Source of the DNA: Lentzea californiensis
Lineage (GTDB): Bacteria > Actinomycetota > Actinomycetes > Mycobacteriales > Pseudonocardiaceae
NCBI RefSeq assembly: GCF_024648825.1
Contig: NZ_JANBBE010000014.1
Coordinates: forward strand, 124,001-188,000
Direction of reading: 5' to 3'
DNA: 64,000 nucleotides
The position numbers and the translations under genes are program-made. Positions 50,594-58,825 of the stretch are shown piece by piece. Each line of letters starts with the position of its first letter. Within the stretch, counting starts at the first letter, position 1. The notes under the pieces were generated by a model. The model worked only from the letters and a program-made list of their open reading frames with translations, had not been told where the DNA came from and made no database searches.

Positions 50594-51503
50594 GCAGCTT
50601 CCGCACCGCCCGTTCCGGGTCGCCCCCGTTGATCACCCGGCCGTGCTCGAACGCCTCCACCAGGCGCGGGTCCACGTAGGACTTCCTCGCCACGGACGGC
50701 GTGTTGCCGAGGTCCTCCGCGACCTCCTTCATGACCGCGCTGACCGCCCGCTTCGACGGCTTGCCCCGTTCGCGCAAGGCGTGCGCGAACGCCTGGGCGG
50801 CGAAGACCGTGGCGTGCCAGGTGCGCAGGTCCTTCACGCTGAACTCGTCGCCGACCAGCTCGCGGAAGCGTTCGTTGACGTCGTCCGCGGTGAGGTCGAA
50901 GACGCGGCAGTCCGGCGTCCGGTCCCGCAGCAACGACCGGACGGCCCCGGCGAGCGCGCGATCGGTGATCTCGTGGTCCACCTGGACGCCGTGCTTGGCG
51001 GGGAACCGGAAGCGCACCCGGTCGCCGGTGACCGAGAGGTGTTCGCAGAGCAGGGTCGCGACGCCGTGCGTCCCGTTCTCCTCGGCGTACTCCTCATGGC
51101 CGACGCGGAAGACACCGAGGTCGAGCATCCGCAGCGCGATGGCGAGCAACCGCCTCCGGCCGCGCGTCCTCATGTCCTTCTCGATCTGCTCGCGGAACCT
51201 GCCGAGCTTCGGGGCGAGCTCCAGCACGCGGGCGAACTTCTCCGTGTCGCGGTCGGCCCGCCACTTGTCGTGGTAGAGGTACTGGCGACGCCCGGCGTCG
51301 TCGTACCCGACGGCCTGGATGTGGCCGTTCGGGTGCGGTGAGATCCACACGTCCCGCCAGGCGGGTGGGATCACGAGGGCCTTCACCCGTTCGACGTCAC
51401 TCGCGGACAGCGCCCGGCCGTCGCCGTCGAGGTACCGGAACCCCTTGCCCTGCCTGCGCCGCGTCCAGCCTGGACCTGCGGTGTTGCTGCGCCGCAGTCT
51501 CAT
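50580..51503 (-). CDS. DNA topoisomerase IB (poxvirus type)
   Basis: The 307-aa protein starts at ATG 51503. The N-terminal domain (GFRYLDGDGR, VIPPAWRDVWISPHPNGHIQAVGYD) and catalytic domain (RMLDLGVFRVGHEEYAEENGTHGVATLL, DLRTWHATVFAA) are conserved. The catalytic Tyr lies in SVARKSYVDPRLV (about residue 276), and the Arg/His residues of the active site are visible. It relaxes supercoils by a 3'-phosphotyrosine intermediate. It is divergent from the carboxylate-amine ligase gene with a 49-bp gap that contains a 22-bp palindrome. Confidence 0.9.
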   Translation of the reverse strand: MRLRRSNTAGPGWTRRRQGKGFRYLDGDGRALSASDVERVKALVIPPAWRDVWISPHPNGHIQAVGYDDAGRRQYLYHDKWRADRDTEKFARVLELAPKLGRFREQIEKDMRTRGRRRLLAIALRMLDLGVFRVGHEEYAEENGTHGVATLLCEHLSVTGDRVRFRFPAKHGVQVDHEITDRALAGAVRSLLRDRTPDCRVFDLTADDVNERFRELVGDEFSVKDLRTWHATVFAAQAFAHALRERGKPSKRAVSAVMKEVAEDLGNTPSVARKSYVDPRLVEAFEHGRVINGGDPERAVRKLLKQA

Positions 51504-51529
51504 CTGGCCACCCCGGGATTGATCAGCAT

Positions 51530-51551
51530 GGAGAGCGGGTACCCGCTCTCC
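51530..51551. promoter_or_regulatory. Perfect 22-bp palindrome just before the ligase start codon
   Basis: GGAGAGCGGGTACCCGCTCTCC (22 bp; arms GGAGAGCGGGT and complement) ends one base before the ATG at 51553 and lies in the 49-bp gap to the divergent topoisomerase gene. It contains the GGAG that would act as ribosome binding site. It could be an operator or an mRNA hairpin that controls translation. Confidence 0.5.
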
Positions 51552-51552
51552 G

Positions 51553-52620
51553 ATGAATCACTACACGGTCGGTGTGGAACAGGAGTTCCTGCTCGTGGAT
51601 CCCGATTCGCGGCGGCCGGTGGCACTGGCACCCCGCGTCCGGGAGATCTCGCGCGCGCCGGGAGACCTCGACGTGCAGGGTGAGCTCACGCCGTTCCAGA
51701 TCGAGATCGCCACCGGTGTCACCTCCTCGTTCGACGAGCTGTCCGAGCAGGTCCGGCTCGGCCGCCGGGTGCTCGTGGACGCCGCGGACGAGGCAGGGTG
51801 CCGGCTCGTGGCGACGGGCATGCCGCCGATCGGCGAGGCCGGGCCCCCTCCCGGATCGGATGACCCCCGCTATCACCGGATCGAGTACTCCCATCGACGG
51901 CTCGTCACCGGAACGGGTGCCTGCGGACTGCACGTCCACGTAGGTGTCTCCTCGAGTTCCGAGGCCTTGGCGGCGTCGAACAAACTGCGTGCGTGGCTGC
52001 CGACGTTGCTGGCTCTGAGTGCGAACTCCCCGTACTACCAGGGAGAGGACACCGGGTACGCCAGCTGGCGGTCGATGGTGTGGTCGCGCTGGCCGGTGAG
52101 CGGACCGCCGCCGTTCTGGCACGGCCCCGACGACTACGACCGGACCGTCGAGGCGCTGATCAGCTCGGAAGCGTTGATGGACAGGGCGATGGTGTACTGG
52201 GACGTCCGCCCGTCGGCCGATCATCCGACCGTTGAGGTCCGCATCGCCGACATCCCGCAACTGGCAACGGAAGTCGCGGTCCTCGCCGAGTTGGTCCGGG
52301 CCCTCGTCGTGACGGAACCCTCCGAACAGCGGGTGGACGATTCCGTGCTGCGAGCGGCATATTGGCGGGCGTCGCGCGACGGGGTCGACGGACTGGCCGC
52401 CGATCCACACACCGGAAAACTCTCCCCCGCGTTCGACCGGGCAGTGTCGCTCGTGGAGCACGTCGAGGTCGCACTGCGCGATCGTGGCACTCTGTCTACT
52501 GTGGAGCAGCAATTGGACTGGTTGCGCCACAACGGCTGCGGAGCCGCCCGGCAACGACGCTGCCCGGACCCCGAGTCCCTTGTGGACATGCTGATCGCCC
52601 GAACGCGTGAGGAAACCTGA
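51553..52620 (+). CDS. ybdK: Carboxylate-amine ligase (YbdK, GCS2 family)
   Basis: The 355-aa protein starts at ATG 51553. The GCS2 motifs GVEQEFLLVDPDS (about residues 6-18), GELTPFQIEIATGV, CGLHVHVGV (about 123-131) and HPTVEVRIADIPQ (about 217-229) show the ATP/Mg-binding glutamate-cysteine ligase-type fold. YbdK-like enzymes have weak gamma-glutamylcysteine ligase activity; the natural amine is unknown. The last base of its stop overlaps the next start (TGATG). Confidence 0.88.
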   Translation: MNHYTVGVEQEFLLVDPDSRRPVALAPRVREISRAPGDLDVQGELTPFQIEIATGVTSSFDELSEQVRLGRRVLVDAADEAGCRLVATGMPPIGEAGPPPGSDDPRYHRIEYSHRRLVTGTGACGLHVHVGVSSSSEALAASNKLRAWLPTLLALSANSPYYQGEDTGYASWRSMVWSRWPVSGPPPFWHGPDDYDRTVEALISSEALMDRAMVYWDVRPSADHPTVEVRIADIPQLATEVAVLAELVRALVVTEPSEQRVDDSVLRAAYWRASRDGVDGLAADPHTGKLSPAFDRAVSLVEHVEVALRDRGTLSTVEQQLDWLRHNGCGAARQRRCPDPESLVDMLIARTREET

Positions 52621-53387
52621 TGCGCCTCCCCGCTCCCCGCGGCCACATGAGCTCAGCCCTGGTCGCAGCGCTGCGCCTGCCGCCCCCGCCGCGGCCCGCG
52701 CTGCTCGTCAGCGGCGGCACCAGGGAAGCCTGGCAGGACGACGACCTGCAGCTGTCGCTGTGGATCTGCTACGAGCTGCGGATGCGCGGCTTCGACGACG
52801 TCGCCACCGGCTGGGAGGACCACCCGGCGCTGGCCCAGTTCCACGCGGCGCTGGAAGCCCGCTGGGAGGGGGCGCTCCGGTCGTTGACCGAGGTCACCTC
52901 ACCCGTCGCGCTGTCGGACGAGGGGCTGGCGGAACTGCGCCGCCACCAGGCGTTCTGGCAGCCGCGCAGCGAGATGCGCTCGGTGCTGCGCGACATCCAG
53001 GGCGACGCCTACGGCACGCGCTCCGAACACACCCATTCGGTGCTGTTCACCGTGACGCTGCGTGACCTCGACCCTTTTGCCGGCGTGGACGAGATGCCCG
53101 CACCGACCCTCGCGCTGGCGAACGCGCTGTCGTTGTTCGGCCTGCACCGGCGGCTCGTCGGGGCTCTCGTAGGCTTCCTGACGGCGGTCGACACCATCGG
53201 CGGTGACCCGTTCGCGCAGCTGCTGCCCGTCCAGTGCCCGCCGGAGGACGTCCGCCTCGGCTTCACCGCGTGCCACGAACTGCACGCCCGCCTCACCCAG
53301 CACGTCCACGCTTCCCAGCAGGCAGGCCGCACCTCCTTGAGGGGCCGTCGACCGCCGGTCTCCGGCCGGGTTAACGTGGGGTGCTGA
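52620..53387 (+). CDS. Iron-containing redox enzyme-like protein with degenerate C-terminus
   Basis: This 255-aa protein starts at ATG 52620. The N-terminal part (MRLPAPRGHMSSALVAALR, DDLQLSLWICYELRMRGF) and the middle (RDIQGDAYG, THSVLFTVTLRDLD, ALSLFGLHRRLVGALVGFLTAVD) are those of the actinobacterial haem-oxygenase-like diiron family. In the usual protein the final part carries a conserved HVEADAVHE stretch; here the sequence after the GALVGFL helix diverges, although ACHELH may keep the equivalent His. The protein is shorter than the usual about 330 aa, so activity is doubtful. Confidence 0.7.
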   Translation: MRLPAPRGHMSSALVAALRLPPPPRPALLVSGGTREAWQDDDLQLSLWICYELRMRGFDDVATGWEDHPALAQFHAALEARWEGALRSLTEVTSPVALSDEGLAELRRHQAFWQPRSEMRSVLRDIQGDAYGTRSEHTHSVLFTVTLRDLDPFAGVDEMPAPTLALANALSLFGLHRRLVGALVGFLTAVDTIGGDPFAQLLPVQCPPEDVRLGFTACHELHARLTQHVHASQQAGRTSLRGRRPPVSGRVNVGC

Positions 53388-53407
53388 CCGCTTACGAAGG
53401 AGATCAC

Positions 53408-53770
53408 GTGCCTGACCCCACTGCTCTGGCCACCGTGGTCGTCGACCGGCTCGCCCCCGACGTCGTCGTGCTGCGTGTGTCCGGTGAGCTCGACACCACC
53501 TCCAGTGGTTCGCTGACCGGCCCGCTGGACACCCACGTGACGGAAGGCCTGCGAGCCGTCGTCGTGGATCTCGGCGGCGTCCGGTTCCTGGGGTCCGCCG
53601 GGCTGGAGGCCCTGGTCCTGGGACAGCAGCGCGCGTCGAAGGCCGGCGTCGAGTTCGTGGTGGTGGCGTCGACCCGCGCCGCGTTGCGACCCATCGAAGC
53701 GACCGGGCTCGACGCGGTGTTCACCATCGTGAAGTCGGTGGACGAGGCGACGCAGCGCTTCTCGTCCTGA
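53408..53770 (+). CDS. STAS-domain anti-sigma-factor antagonist
   Basis: The 120-aa protein starts at GTG 53408 after AAGGAG. The STAS core VVVLRVSGELDTTSSG and LRAVVVDLGGVRFLGSAGLEAL contains the phosphorylatable Ser (in LGSAGLEAL, about residue 60). Such proteins bind RsbW-like kinases and free SigB-type sigma factors. No RsbW-like kinase gene is in the window; the SigB-type sigma factor at 49406 is the obvious candidate partner. Confidence 0.9.
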   Translation: MPDPTALATVVVDRLAPDVVVLRVSGELDTTSSGSLTGPLDTHVTEGLRAVVVDLGGVRFLGSAGLEALVLGQQRASKAGVEFVVVASTRAALRPIEATGLDAVFTIVKSVDEATQRFSS

Positions 53771-54214
53771 TCACCAGGGCGGGTTGCCCGTGGCGTCGAA
53801 GTAGCCGCCGGTCGGCCCGTCCTGTCCGATCTGCGCCATCCGCACGATGGCGCCGGTGTCCTGCTCGACGGCGTTGATCCGCATCTGTGGGAACGCCTTC
53901 GCGTACTGCACCGTGACGATGTTGACCGCTGCCGCGGACGGCGAGTCCGCGGGGCCGCTGACGTTCACCACGACGGCGGAGGCGGACCGTTCCAGCAGCG
54001 GCAGGTAGGTCTGCAGGACGCGCGCGGTGCTCTCGACGGCGCCCTCGAACGTCTCCTGCGCGGCTCCGCCGGTGTTGACGAGCACGTCGAGCGAGTCCAG
54101 GGACTCGGCCGAGGCGCCGTCGAGTGGCGCGAACCGGACGGTGTGGCCGGCGCGGACGAGTCGGCGGGCGATCTCCGCGTCCTCGTCCGCCCCGGTGATC
54201 AGCACTGCAGCCAT
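53771..54214 (-). CDS. Short SDR-like Rossmann protein
   Basis: This 147-aa protein starts at ATG 54214. It has the start of a Rossmann fold (VLITGADEDAEIARRLVRAGHTVRFAPLDG), DVLVNTGGA (as NAG in SDRs), VVVNVSG, a YAKAF stretch (YxxxK reduced) and a C-terminal PPW. It is much shorter than ordinary SDRs (about 250 aa), with the middle helices missing, and the catalytic Tyr-x-x-x-Lys is altered to Tyr-Ala-Lys. It is probably not an active reductase and may be a remnant or a nucleotide-sensing protein. Confidence 0.6.
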   Translation of the reverse strand: MAAVLITGADEDAEIARRLVRAGHTVRFAPLDGASAESLDSLDVLVNTGGAAQETFEGAVESTARVLQTYLPLLERSASAVVVNVSGPADSPSAAAVNIVTVQYAKAFPQMRINAVEQDTGAIVRMAQIGQDGPTGGYFDATGNPPW

Positions 54215-54265
54215 GCATCCCACGATAGTGCTGCGGTCGCGGCACACTCGTGCAACTTGATCTTT

Positions 54266-54312
54266 ATGAGGGGAGCTTTCATAAACCTCAGGTTTATGAA
54301 AGCTCCCCTCAT
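54266..54312. repeat. Long palindromic repeat, copy 2
   Basis: A perfect 23-bp inverted repeat ATGAGGGGAGCTTTCATAAA + CCT (54266-54288) with one central base. The outer 17 bp on each arm are the same as in 33076-33130. It lies between the SDR-like gene and the deaminase gene (both minus strand), so it may also terminate transcription. Confidence 0.8.
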
Positions 54313-54378
54313 CAACCACGGACGCGTCACAAAGAGCGCGCAACCCTGCGGCTACGGACAGGACCAGTGGCGACATGC

Positions 54379-54822
54379 CTAGTCCTGGCCGATGTCCTCG
54401 TACCAGAGCTCCGGGCGTTCGGCGATGAACGTGGTCATCAGCTCGACCAGCTCCGGGTCCTCGACGACGGTGATCCCGACGCCGTGCTCCGCCAGCCAGT
54501 CGTGGCCGCCGTGGAACGTCGTGGCCTCGCCGATCAGGACGTGCGAGATGCCGAACTGGCGGACCAGGCCGCTGCAGTACCAGCACGGCGACAGGGTCGT
54601 GACCATCGTCGTGCCGCGGTAGCTCCGCTGGCGGCCGGCGTTGCGGAAGGCCGACGTCTCCGCGTGCATCGACGCGTCGTCGTCCTGGACGCGGCGGTTG
54701 TGGCCCCGGCCCAGCAGACGGCCGTCGCCGTCGAAGAGTGCCGCGCCGATGGGGATCCCGCCTTCGGCGAGTCCGATCCGCGCCTCTTTGACGGCGACGG
54801 CCAGCATGTCCTCAGCATTCAT
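54379..54822 (-). CDS. Nucleoside/cytosine deaminase (CDA superfamily)
   Basis: The 147-aa protein starts at ATG 54822. The zinc ligands are HAE (in SMHAETSAF, about residues 53-55) and PCWYC (about 79-83), as in yeast-type cytosine deaminase and guanine deaminase-like enzymes. It likely deaminates cytosine or a related base in purine/pyrimidine salvage. The C-terminal FHGGHDWL and ELWYEDIG resemble cytosine deaminases. Confidence 0.87.
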   Translation of the reverse strand: MNAEDMLAVAVKEARIGLAEGGIPIGAALFDGDGRLLGRGHNRRVQDDDASMHAETSAFRNAGRQRSYRGTTMVTTLSPCWYCSGLVRQFGISHVLIGEATTFHGGHDWLAEHGVGITVVEDPELVELMTTFIAERPELWYEDIGQD

Positions 54823-54833
54823 GCGTTCGACGC

Positions 54834-55121
54834 TACTTCGTCTTGAACAGCTTCACCGTCCATCGACGTGCTGCTCTGGCGAGACCCTTCAGGCCGACAC
54901 TGGCGGCGGGCAGCTTCACGCCCGCGCTGGGCTTCTCGGCGAACCAGAACTGCTTCGTCTCATCGGCGGCGCGGCTGCGCAGCCGCGCCGCGGACGTAGG
55001 ACGCCTTGCCGTTGACGTCGTGTTCGTAAGGTTGTCGGCACGTCTGCGAAACAGACGGCCCAGCTCCTTGCGGCGGAACCGCGTGCGGGCGCTCGCCGAG
55101 CTGCGCGGTGCTGGGTCGCGA
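54834..55121 (-). other. Degenerate coding remnant
   Basis: On the minus strand this stretch reads DETKQFWFAEKPSAGVKLP and LARAARRWTVKLFKTK up to a TAG at 54835-54837 in one frame, without a start. The codon pattern suggests coding origin, but I recognise no family. It seems to be the tail of a lost gene downstream of the pseudogene at 55122-55500. Confidence 0.35.
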
Positions 55122-55500
55122 TCACCAGACCAGCAGGTAGGGCTCCTTGAACACCGCGGTCCGATCCTCGTCCGGCAAAGCTGCGGCGATGTCGCCGGCG
55201 TACGTGGACGAGGCCGAGCATCGCCCGGTACGCGTCGTCACCGCCCGCGCGGAGTTGTTCGTGCCAGCGGACCACGCACTCGGCGACGACGACGCCGGCC
55301 GCGTGCTCGATCACCTCAGCCAGGTCGTGGTCGCCGGTCGAGGTGACCCAGCCATCTTTCACACGCACACGCAGCTCGTCGTTCCCCACAGCGGCGAGCA
55401 GGTCGTCGTCCCACTCGAACAGCACGCCGCCGGGCATCTCGATCTCGCGCATCGGGCCGTAGCCGGCCAGCGCCTCCCGGACCCGTTGCACGAGGGTCAC
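55122..55500 (-). pseudogene. Frameshifted small gene of unknown family behind TfoX
   Basis: It starts at GTG 55500, overlapping the TfoX stop by 2 bp. The first frame reads VTLVQRVREALAGYG, GGVLFEWDDDLLAAVGNDEL and RWHEQLRAGGDDAYRAML; the continuation STYAGDIAAALPDEDRTAVF and EPYLLVW-stop (TGA at 55122-55124) is in another frame. The total length (379 nt) is one base off a multiple of three, so a single indel near 55210 explains it. It could also be a sequencing artefact. Confidence 0.55.
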
Positions 55501-55826
55501 TTCGGCGGCAGCGCTTCCACGAACTCGCGGCACCGCGCGATCCACTCCTCCAGCGCCTCGTCCTCCGCCACGGCCTCGCCGTCGACGACCACCCAGCCGT
55601 TCATCGGCCGGCCGGTGAAGTCGAAGACGCGGGCGCCCGGCTGGGCCAGCGCGTCGGCCTGCGCCTCCGGGCCCACGCGCGCTATCAGGTCGGAGCCCAG
55701 AGCTCCTAGCAGCATGTTTCCCCGCCACAGGAACACCAGGCTGCCGAACATCTTCTTGGTGTTCAGGTCCGGGAGGTCGCCCAGCGACTCGCCCAGGCGG
55801 TGGGCCAGGCCCTCGTCGTACGCCAT
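55497..55826 (-). CDS. TfoX N-terminal domain protein
   Basis: The 109-aa protein starts at ATG 55826. The pattern KKMFGSLVFLWRGNMLLGALGSDLIARVG and FDFTGRPMNGWVVVDGEAVAEDEALEEWIARC fits the stand-alone TfoX_N/YjhX-like domain (PF04993), found widely outside competence systems. Its role in actinobacteria is unknown. The neighbouring gene overlaps its stop. Confidence 0.83.
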   Translation of the reverse strand: MAYDEGLAHRLGESLGDLPDLNTKKMFGSLVFLWRGNMLLGALGSDLIARVGPEAQADALAQPGARVFDFTGRPMNGWVVVDGEAVAEDEALEEWIARCREFVEALPPK

Positions 55827-55910
55827 GCGCTGAATACTGTCTCAGCGAGTTGCCAGGCGCCTCTCAGATTCGTGTGGCTTCATGGACGTACAGGACACAA
55901 GGAGGCCATC

Positions 55911-56183
55911 TTGTTCGGCTTGGTCGGCTGGCTGCTCTATTGGCTCTTGACGTTGTTCATCCTCGTGATGATCGGCCGGATGATCGTGGACTGGGCGGTC
56001 ACCTTCCAGGCGCGCGGCGACTGGGTGTGGAAGGTGCGCCGGGTGACCCACGGCGTCACCGAACCGGTGCTGGCGCCGGTGCGCAAGGTGTTGCCGCCGG
56101 TGCGGCTCGGCGGGTTCGGGCTCGACCTGGCGTTCACGCTGGTGTTCATCGCGGCGCTGATCCTCAGGTCGGTCGTGTCGTGA
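55911..56183 (+). CDS. YggT-family membrane protein
   Basis: This 90-aa protein starts at TTG 55911, chosen because AAGGAGG ends five bases before it; the open frame upstream has no comparable site. Two transmembrane helices (about residues 5-25 and 67-88) flank RVTHGVTEPVLAPVRKVLPPVRLGG, the YggT signature. Members act with SepF/DivIVA-type cell-division or envelope genes, but here it is isolated and overlaps the convergent FAD-oxidase gene by 20 bp. Confidence 0.85.
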   Translation: MFGLVGWLLYWLLTLFILVMIGRMIVDWAVTFQARGDWVWKVRRVTHGVTEPVLAPVRKVLPPVRLGGFGLDLAFTLVFIAALILRSVVS

Positions 56184-57696
56184 GGACGCCTGGGTTGAGC
56201 AGGCCCTGAGGATCCAGCGCGGCCTTGGCACCGGACAGGGCCGCGCCGAAGACGTCCGGCCGTTGGCGCGTGTACCAGGGCATGTGGTCGCGGCCGACGG
56301 CGTGGTGGTGCGTGATCGTGCCGCCTGACGCGATGAGCGCCTCGGAGACCGTGGCCTTGATCTCGTCCCACTGCGCGGTGAGGCTGCCCCAGCGGCCCGG
56401 CGCGTAGACGCCGTAGTACGGCGCGGGGCCGTCCGGGTAGACGTGGGTGAAGCGGCACGTGACGATGCCGATGCCGCACACCTCCCGCAACGCCCTGGTC
56501 GCCGCCTCCGTCACGGCCGCGTGCAGTCCGGCGAAGCGATCCCAGGTGCAGGCCGTCTCGAACGTCTCGGTGATCATCGCGTGCTGCGCCATCGCGTCCC
56601 GCTGATAAGGCATGCGCAGGAACGACTTCCGCCACTGCCGCGCCGCGCCCTCGACGACCTCGCCGCCCCCGCAGAGCTCCAGCGCCCGCGCGAGCTTCGC
56701 GTCGACCGGGTGGTCCGCGGACTCGAAGGCCAGCACCAGCACGGCCTGCGCCGAGCCGGCGTTGAGGAACGCCTCCGCCGGGTCCAGCAGACGGCAGTTC
56801 GCCGGGTACAACCCGGACTGCGCGATCAGCCGCGTCGCCTCGACGGCCCGTTCCCACGACGCGAACCGCACCGAGGCCCCGGCCCGATGCACGGGCGGCT
56901 CCTGCAGGCGCATCCAAGCCTCGGTGATCACGCCCAGAGTCCCTTCGGAGCCCAGGAAGAGCCGGTCCGGCGACGGCCCCGCACCCGATCCCGGCAACCG
57001 GCGCGACTCGCTGATCCCTTGCGGCGTCACGACCCTGAGCGACTCGGTCAAGTCGTCAACATGCGTGTAGAGCGTGGCGTAGTGGCCGCCCGCACGCGTG
57101 GCGAGCCAGCCGCCGAGCGTCGAGAACTCGAACGACTGCGGGAAGTGCCGCAACGTCAGGCCGTGCGGCTTGAGCTGCGCCTCCAGCGACGGCCCCAGCA
57201 CCCCCGCCTGGACGCGGGCGGCGCGGCTGGCCGGGTCGACCTCCAGCACCCGGTCCAGGTGCTGGAGGTCCATCGTCACGACGCGGTCCAGGTCACGCGG
57301 CTCGACGCCACCGACCACGGAAGTGCCGCCACCGAAGGGAATCACCGCCACGTCGTTCGACCCGCACCAGTCCAGCACGTCGACGACGTCCTGCTCGGTG
57401 CGCGGCCGGGCTACGGCATCGGGCAACGGCCCGACGTCACCGGCGAGGTTGCGGGTGACGTCGCGGTAGGCCTGGCCGCGGGCATGTGCGAGCCGGTCGA
57501 CCGGATCGGTCGAGTAGATCTCGCTCGGCTCGATCCGGGAGGCGGGCAGGTCGAGCGCGGCGGGGTCCGGCGGCGAGTGGAACGTCAGGTCCGCGTCCGG
57601 CAGCACCGCCCGGACCCGTTCGACCAGCGCACGGCGCTCATCCGGGGTAACGGCGTCCTCGACGTTGCCCCAGCCCCACCACGACCTCGTTGTCAT
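56164..57696 (-). CDS. FAD-binding oxidase, alkyldihydroxyacetonephosphate synthase-like
   Basis: The 510-aa protein starts at ATG 57696. The FAD-binding PCMH domain (about residues 85-265: PRTEQDVVDVLDWCGSNDVAVIPFGGGTSVVGGVE, LGGWLATRAGGHYATLYTHVDDL) and the C-terminal FAD-oxidase domain (LFLGSEGTLGVITEAW, THVYPDGPAPYYGVY, HHHAVGRDHMPW) match the AGPS family. The His-rich HHHAVG near the flavin is conserved in AGPS. In bacteria the substrate may be a glycolate- or lipid-type compound; plasmalogen-like ether lipid synthesis is not implied by the context. Confidence 0.87.
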   Translation of the reverse strand: MTTRSWWGWGNVEDAVTPDERRALVERVRAVLPDADLTFHSPPDPAALDLPASRIEPSEIYSTDPVDRLAHARGQAYRDVTRNLAGDVGPLPDAVARPRTEQDVVDVLDWCGSNDVAVIPFGGGTSVVGGVEPRDLDRVVTMDLQHLDRVLEVDPASRAARVQAGVLGPSLEAQLKPHGLTLRHFPQSFEFSTLGGWLATRAGGHYATLYTHVDDLTESLRVVTPQGISESRRLPGSGAGPSPDRLFLGSEGTLGVITEAWMRLQEPPVHRAGASVRFASWERAVEATRLIAQSGLYPANCRLLDPAEAFLNAGSAQAVLVLAFESADHPVDAKLARALELCGGGEVVEGAARQWRKSFLRMPYQRDAMAQHAMITETFETACTWDRFAGLHAAVTEAATRALREVCGIGIVTCRFTHVYPDGPAPYYGVYAPGRWGSLTAQWDEIKATVSEALIASGGTITHHHAVGRDHMPWYTRQRPDVFGAALSGAKAALDPQGLLNPGVLTTRPT

Positions 57697-57718
57697 GACG
57701 CGCAACCATAAGCGAAAC

Positions 57719-57895
57719 TCAGGCGTTCTGGAATGGCCCGAAGTCGTCGCTCTTGGCCGACGCGAGGAAGGCTTCCCAGCCCGGCTGGGACAGCGGGATG
57801 TGAGTGGCAGGGGACTTGCTGTCCCGGACACCGACTCCGGCACCGATCTCCACGCAGTTGTCGCCGTCAGGGCTGTAGCTGCTCTTGCGCCACAC
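57719..57895 (-). CDS. DUF397 protein
   Basis: This 58-aa protein starts at GTG 57895 (GAGGAGG upstream), too short for the usual size cut. The sequence WRKSSYSPDGDNCVEIG, VGVRDSKSP and GWEAFLASAKSDDF is the typical DUF397 pattern. Such small proteins are found next to Scr1-type HTH regulators in actinomycetes and are thought to antagonise or partner them. It starts 10 bp behind the HTH gene stop. Confidence 0.92.
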   Translation of the reverse strand: MWRKSSYSPDGDNCVEIGAGVGVRDSKSPATHIPLSQPGWEAFLASAKSDDFGPFQNA

Positions 57896-57905
57896 AGTGG
57901 CCTCC

Positions 57906-58739
57906 TCAGGAGACGATGTCGGTGATCAATCGCCTCGATCCTTCCGCATCAAGCGCCACCGCATCGAGCGCCGTGAGGATGTTCGTGTAGAGGTCGAGCG
58001 TGGCCTTGTCCTCCAGGAAGATGCAGGAGTTGTTCGTTTCCAGGTAGACGATCGGCGACAGCTTCTCGAACTTCATCACCTTGAACTCGCCCATCGTTCC
58101 GGGATGCGCGCCGATCGCGGTGGGCACGACCCGGATGTGGATGTACGGCCGCACCGACATCCGCAACAGGTGATGGAGCTGGTCACGCCACACCGATTCG
58201 CCGCCGACGGGAAGCTGCAACGCCTGTTGGTGCACGTAGAAGGTGAAGTTCCGCCGCTCTCCGAGCACCCGCTGGCGCTCCACCCGCGCCTTGACGCGCT
58301 GCTCGACCTGCTCCGGCTTCTTGATGGTGGGCCATTGCCTGATCAGCGGCCTCATGTACTCGGGAAGTTGAAGCAGACCAGGGACCAGTGCCAGGTGCCA
58401 GCTCACGATCTCCTTCGCCACGTCCTCGTGCTCGAAGAGCGTGCGCAGCTGGATGGGCAGGTCGGCACCGTAGAACTGCCACCACCCCTTCTCCCTCGAC
58501 ACCTTCAGCAGGGCCATGAGGTGGTCGAACTCCTCCTCGGTCACCCGGCACAGGCCCAGCAGCCGGGCGAAGTCGATCTCGCTCACCCCGCCCTTGCCCG
58601 TGAGCAGGTCCGAGAGCTTTTGCGGATCCCAGCCCAACAACTCGGCTATGGCGCGGTGCGACATACCCGTCGAATCGACTACTGCGCGGACTCCCGCTCC
58701 GAACTCGCGGCCGCGCACAGTGGAGGCTCTTGCTGGCAT
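57906..58739 (-). CDS. XRE-family HTH regulator with DUF5753 (Scr1-type)
   Basis: The 277-aa protein starts at ATG 58739. The N-terminal HTH (about residues 14-65: GAGVRAVVDSTGMSHRAIAELLGWDPQKLSDLLTGKGGV) and the C-terminal DUF5753 domain (about 85-270: LEHEDVA-type, VPGLLQLPEYMR, VERQRVLGE, FYVHQQALQLPVGG) are characteristic. With the DUF397 gene 10 bp downstream it forms the bicistronic pair that is often present in tens of copies in actinomycete genomes. A near-consensus promoter (TTGACG and TATTTT, spaced 15) and a CAAAC-ACC-GTTTG palindrome lie directly upstream. Confidence 0.9.
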   Translation of the reverse strand: MPARASTVRGREFGAGVRAVVDSTGMSHRAIAELLGWDPQKLSDLLTGKGGVSEIDFARLLGLCRVTEEEFDHLMALLKVSREKGWWQFYGADLPIQLRTLFEHEDVAKEIVSWHLALVPGLLQLPEYMRPLIRQWPTIKKPEQVEQRVKARVERQRVLGERRNFTFYVHQQALQLPVGGESVWRDQLHHLLRMSVRPYIHIRVVPTAIGAHPGTMGEFKVMKFEKLSPIVYLETNNSCIFLEDKATLDLYTNILTALDAVALDAEGSRRLITDIVS

Positions 58740-58746
58740 GGCAAGG

Positions 58747-58783
58747 AAAATAGGGGCGGTTCCGGGTCGTCAAACACCGTTTG
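58747..58783 (-). promoter_or_regulatory. Promoter and palindrome upstream of the Scr1-type regulator
   Basis: On the minus strand TTGACG (58768-58773) and TATTTT (58747-58752) are spaced by 15 nt, and CAAACACCGTTTG (58771-58783) overlaps the -35 side. The predicted transcript would start at or near the ATG at 58739 (leaderless). The palindrome would be a natural autoregulatory site. Confidence 0.4.
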
Positions 58784-58825
58784 GGGCCAAGACCAACCGA
58801 AGAGATGGTCGATGGAGACCCTCCA

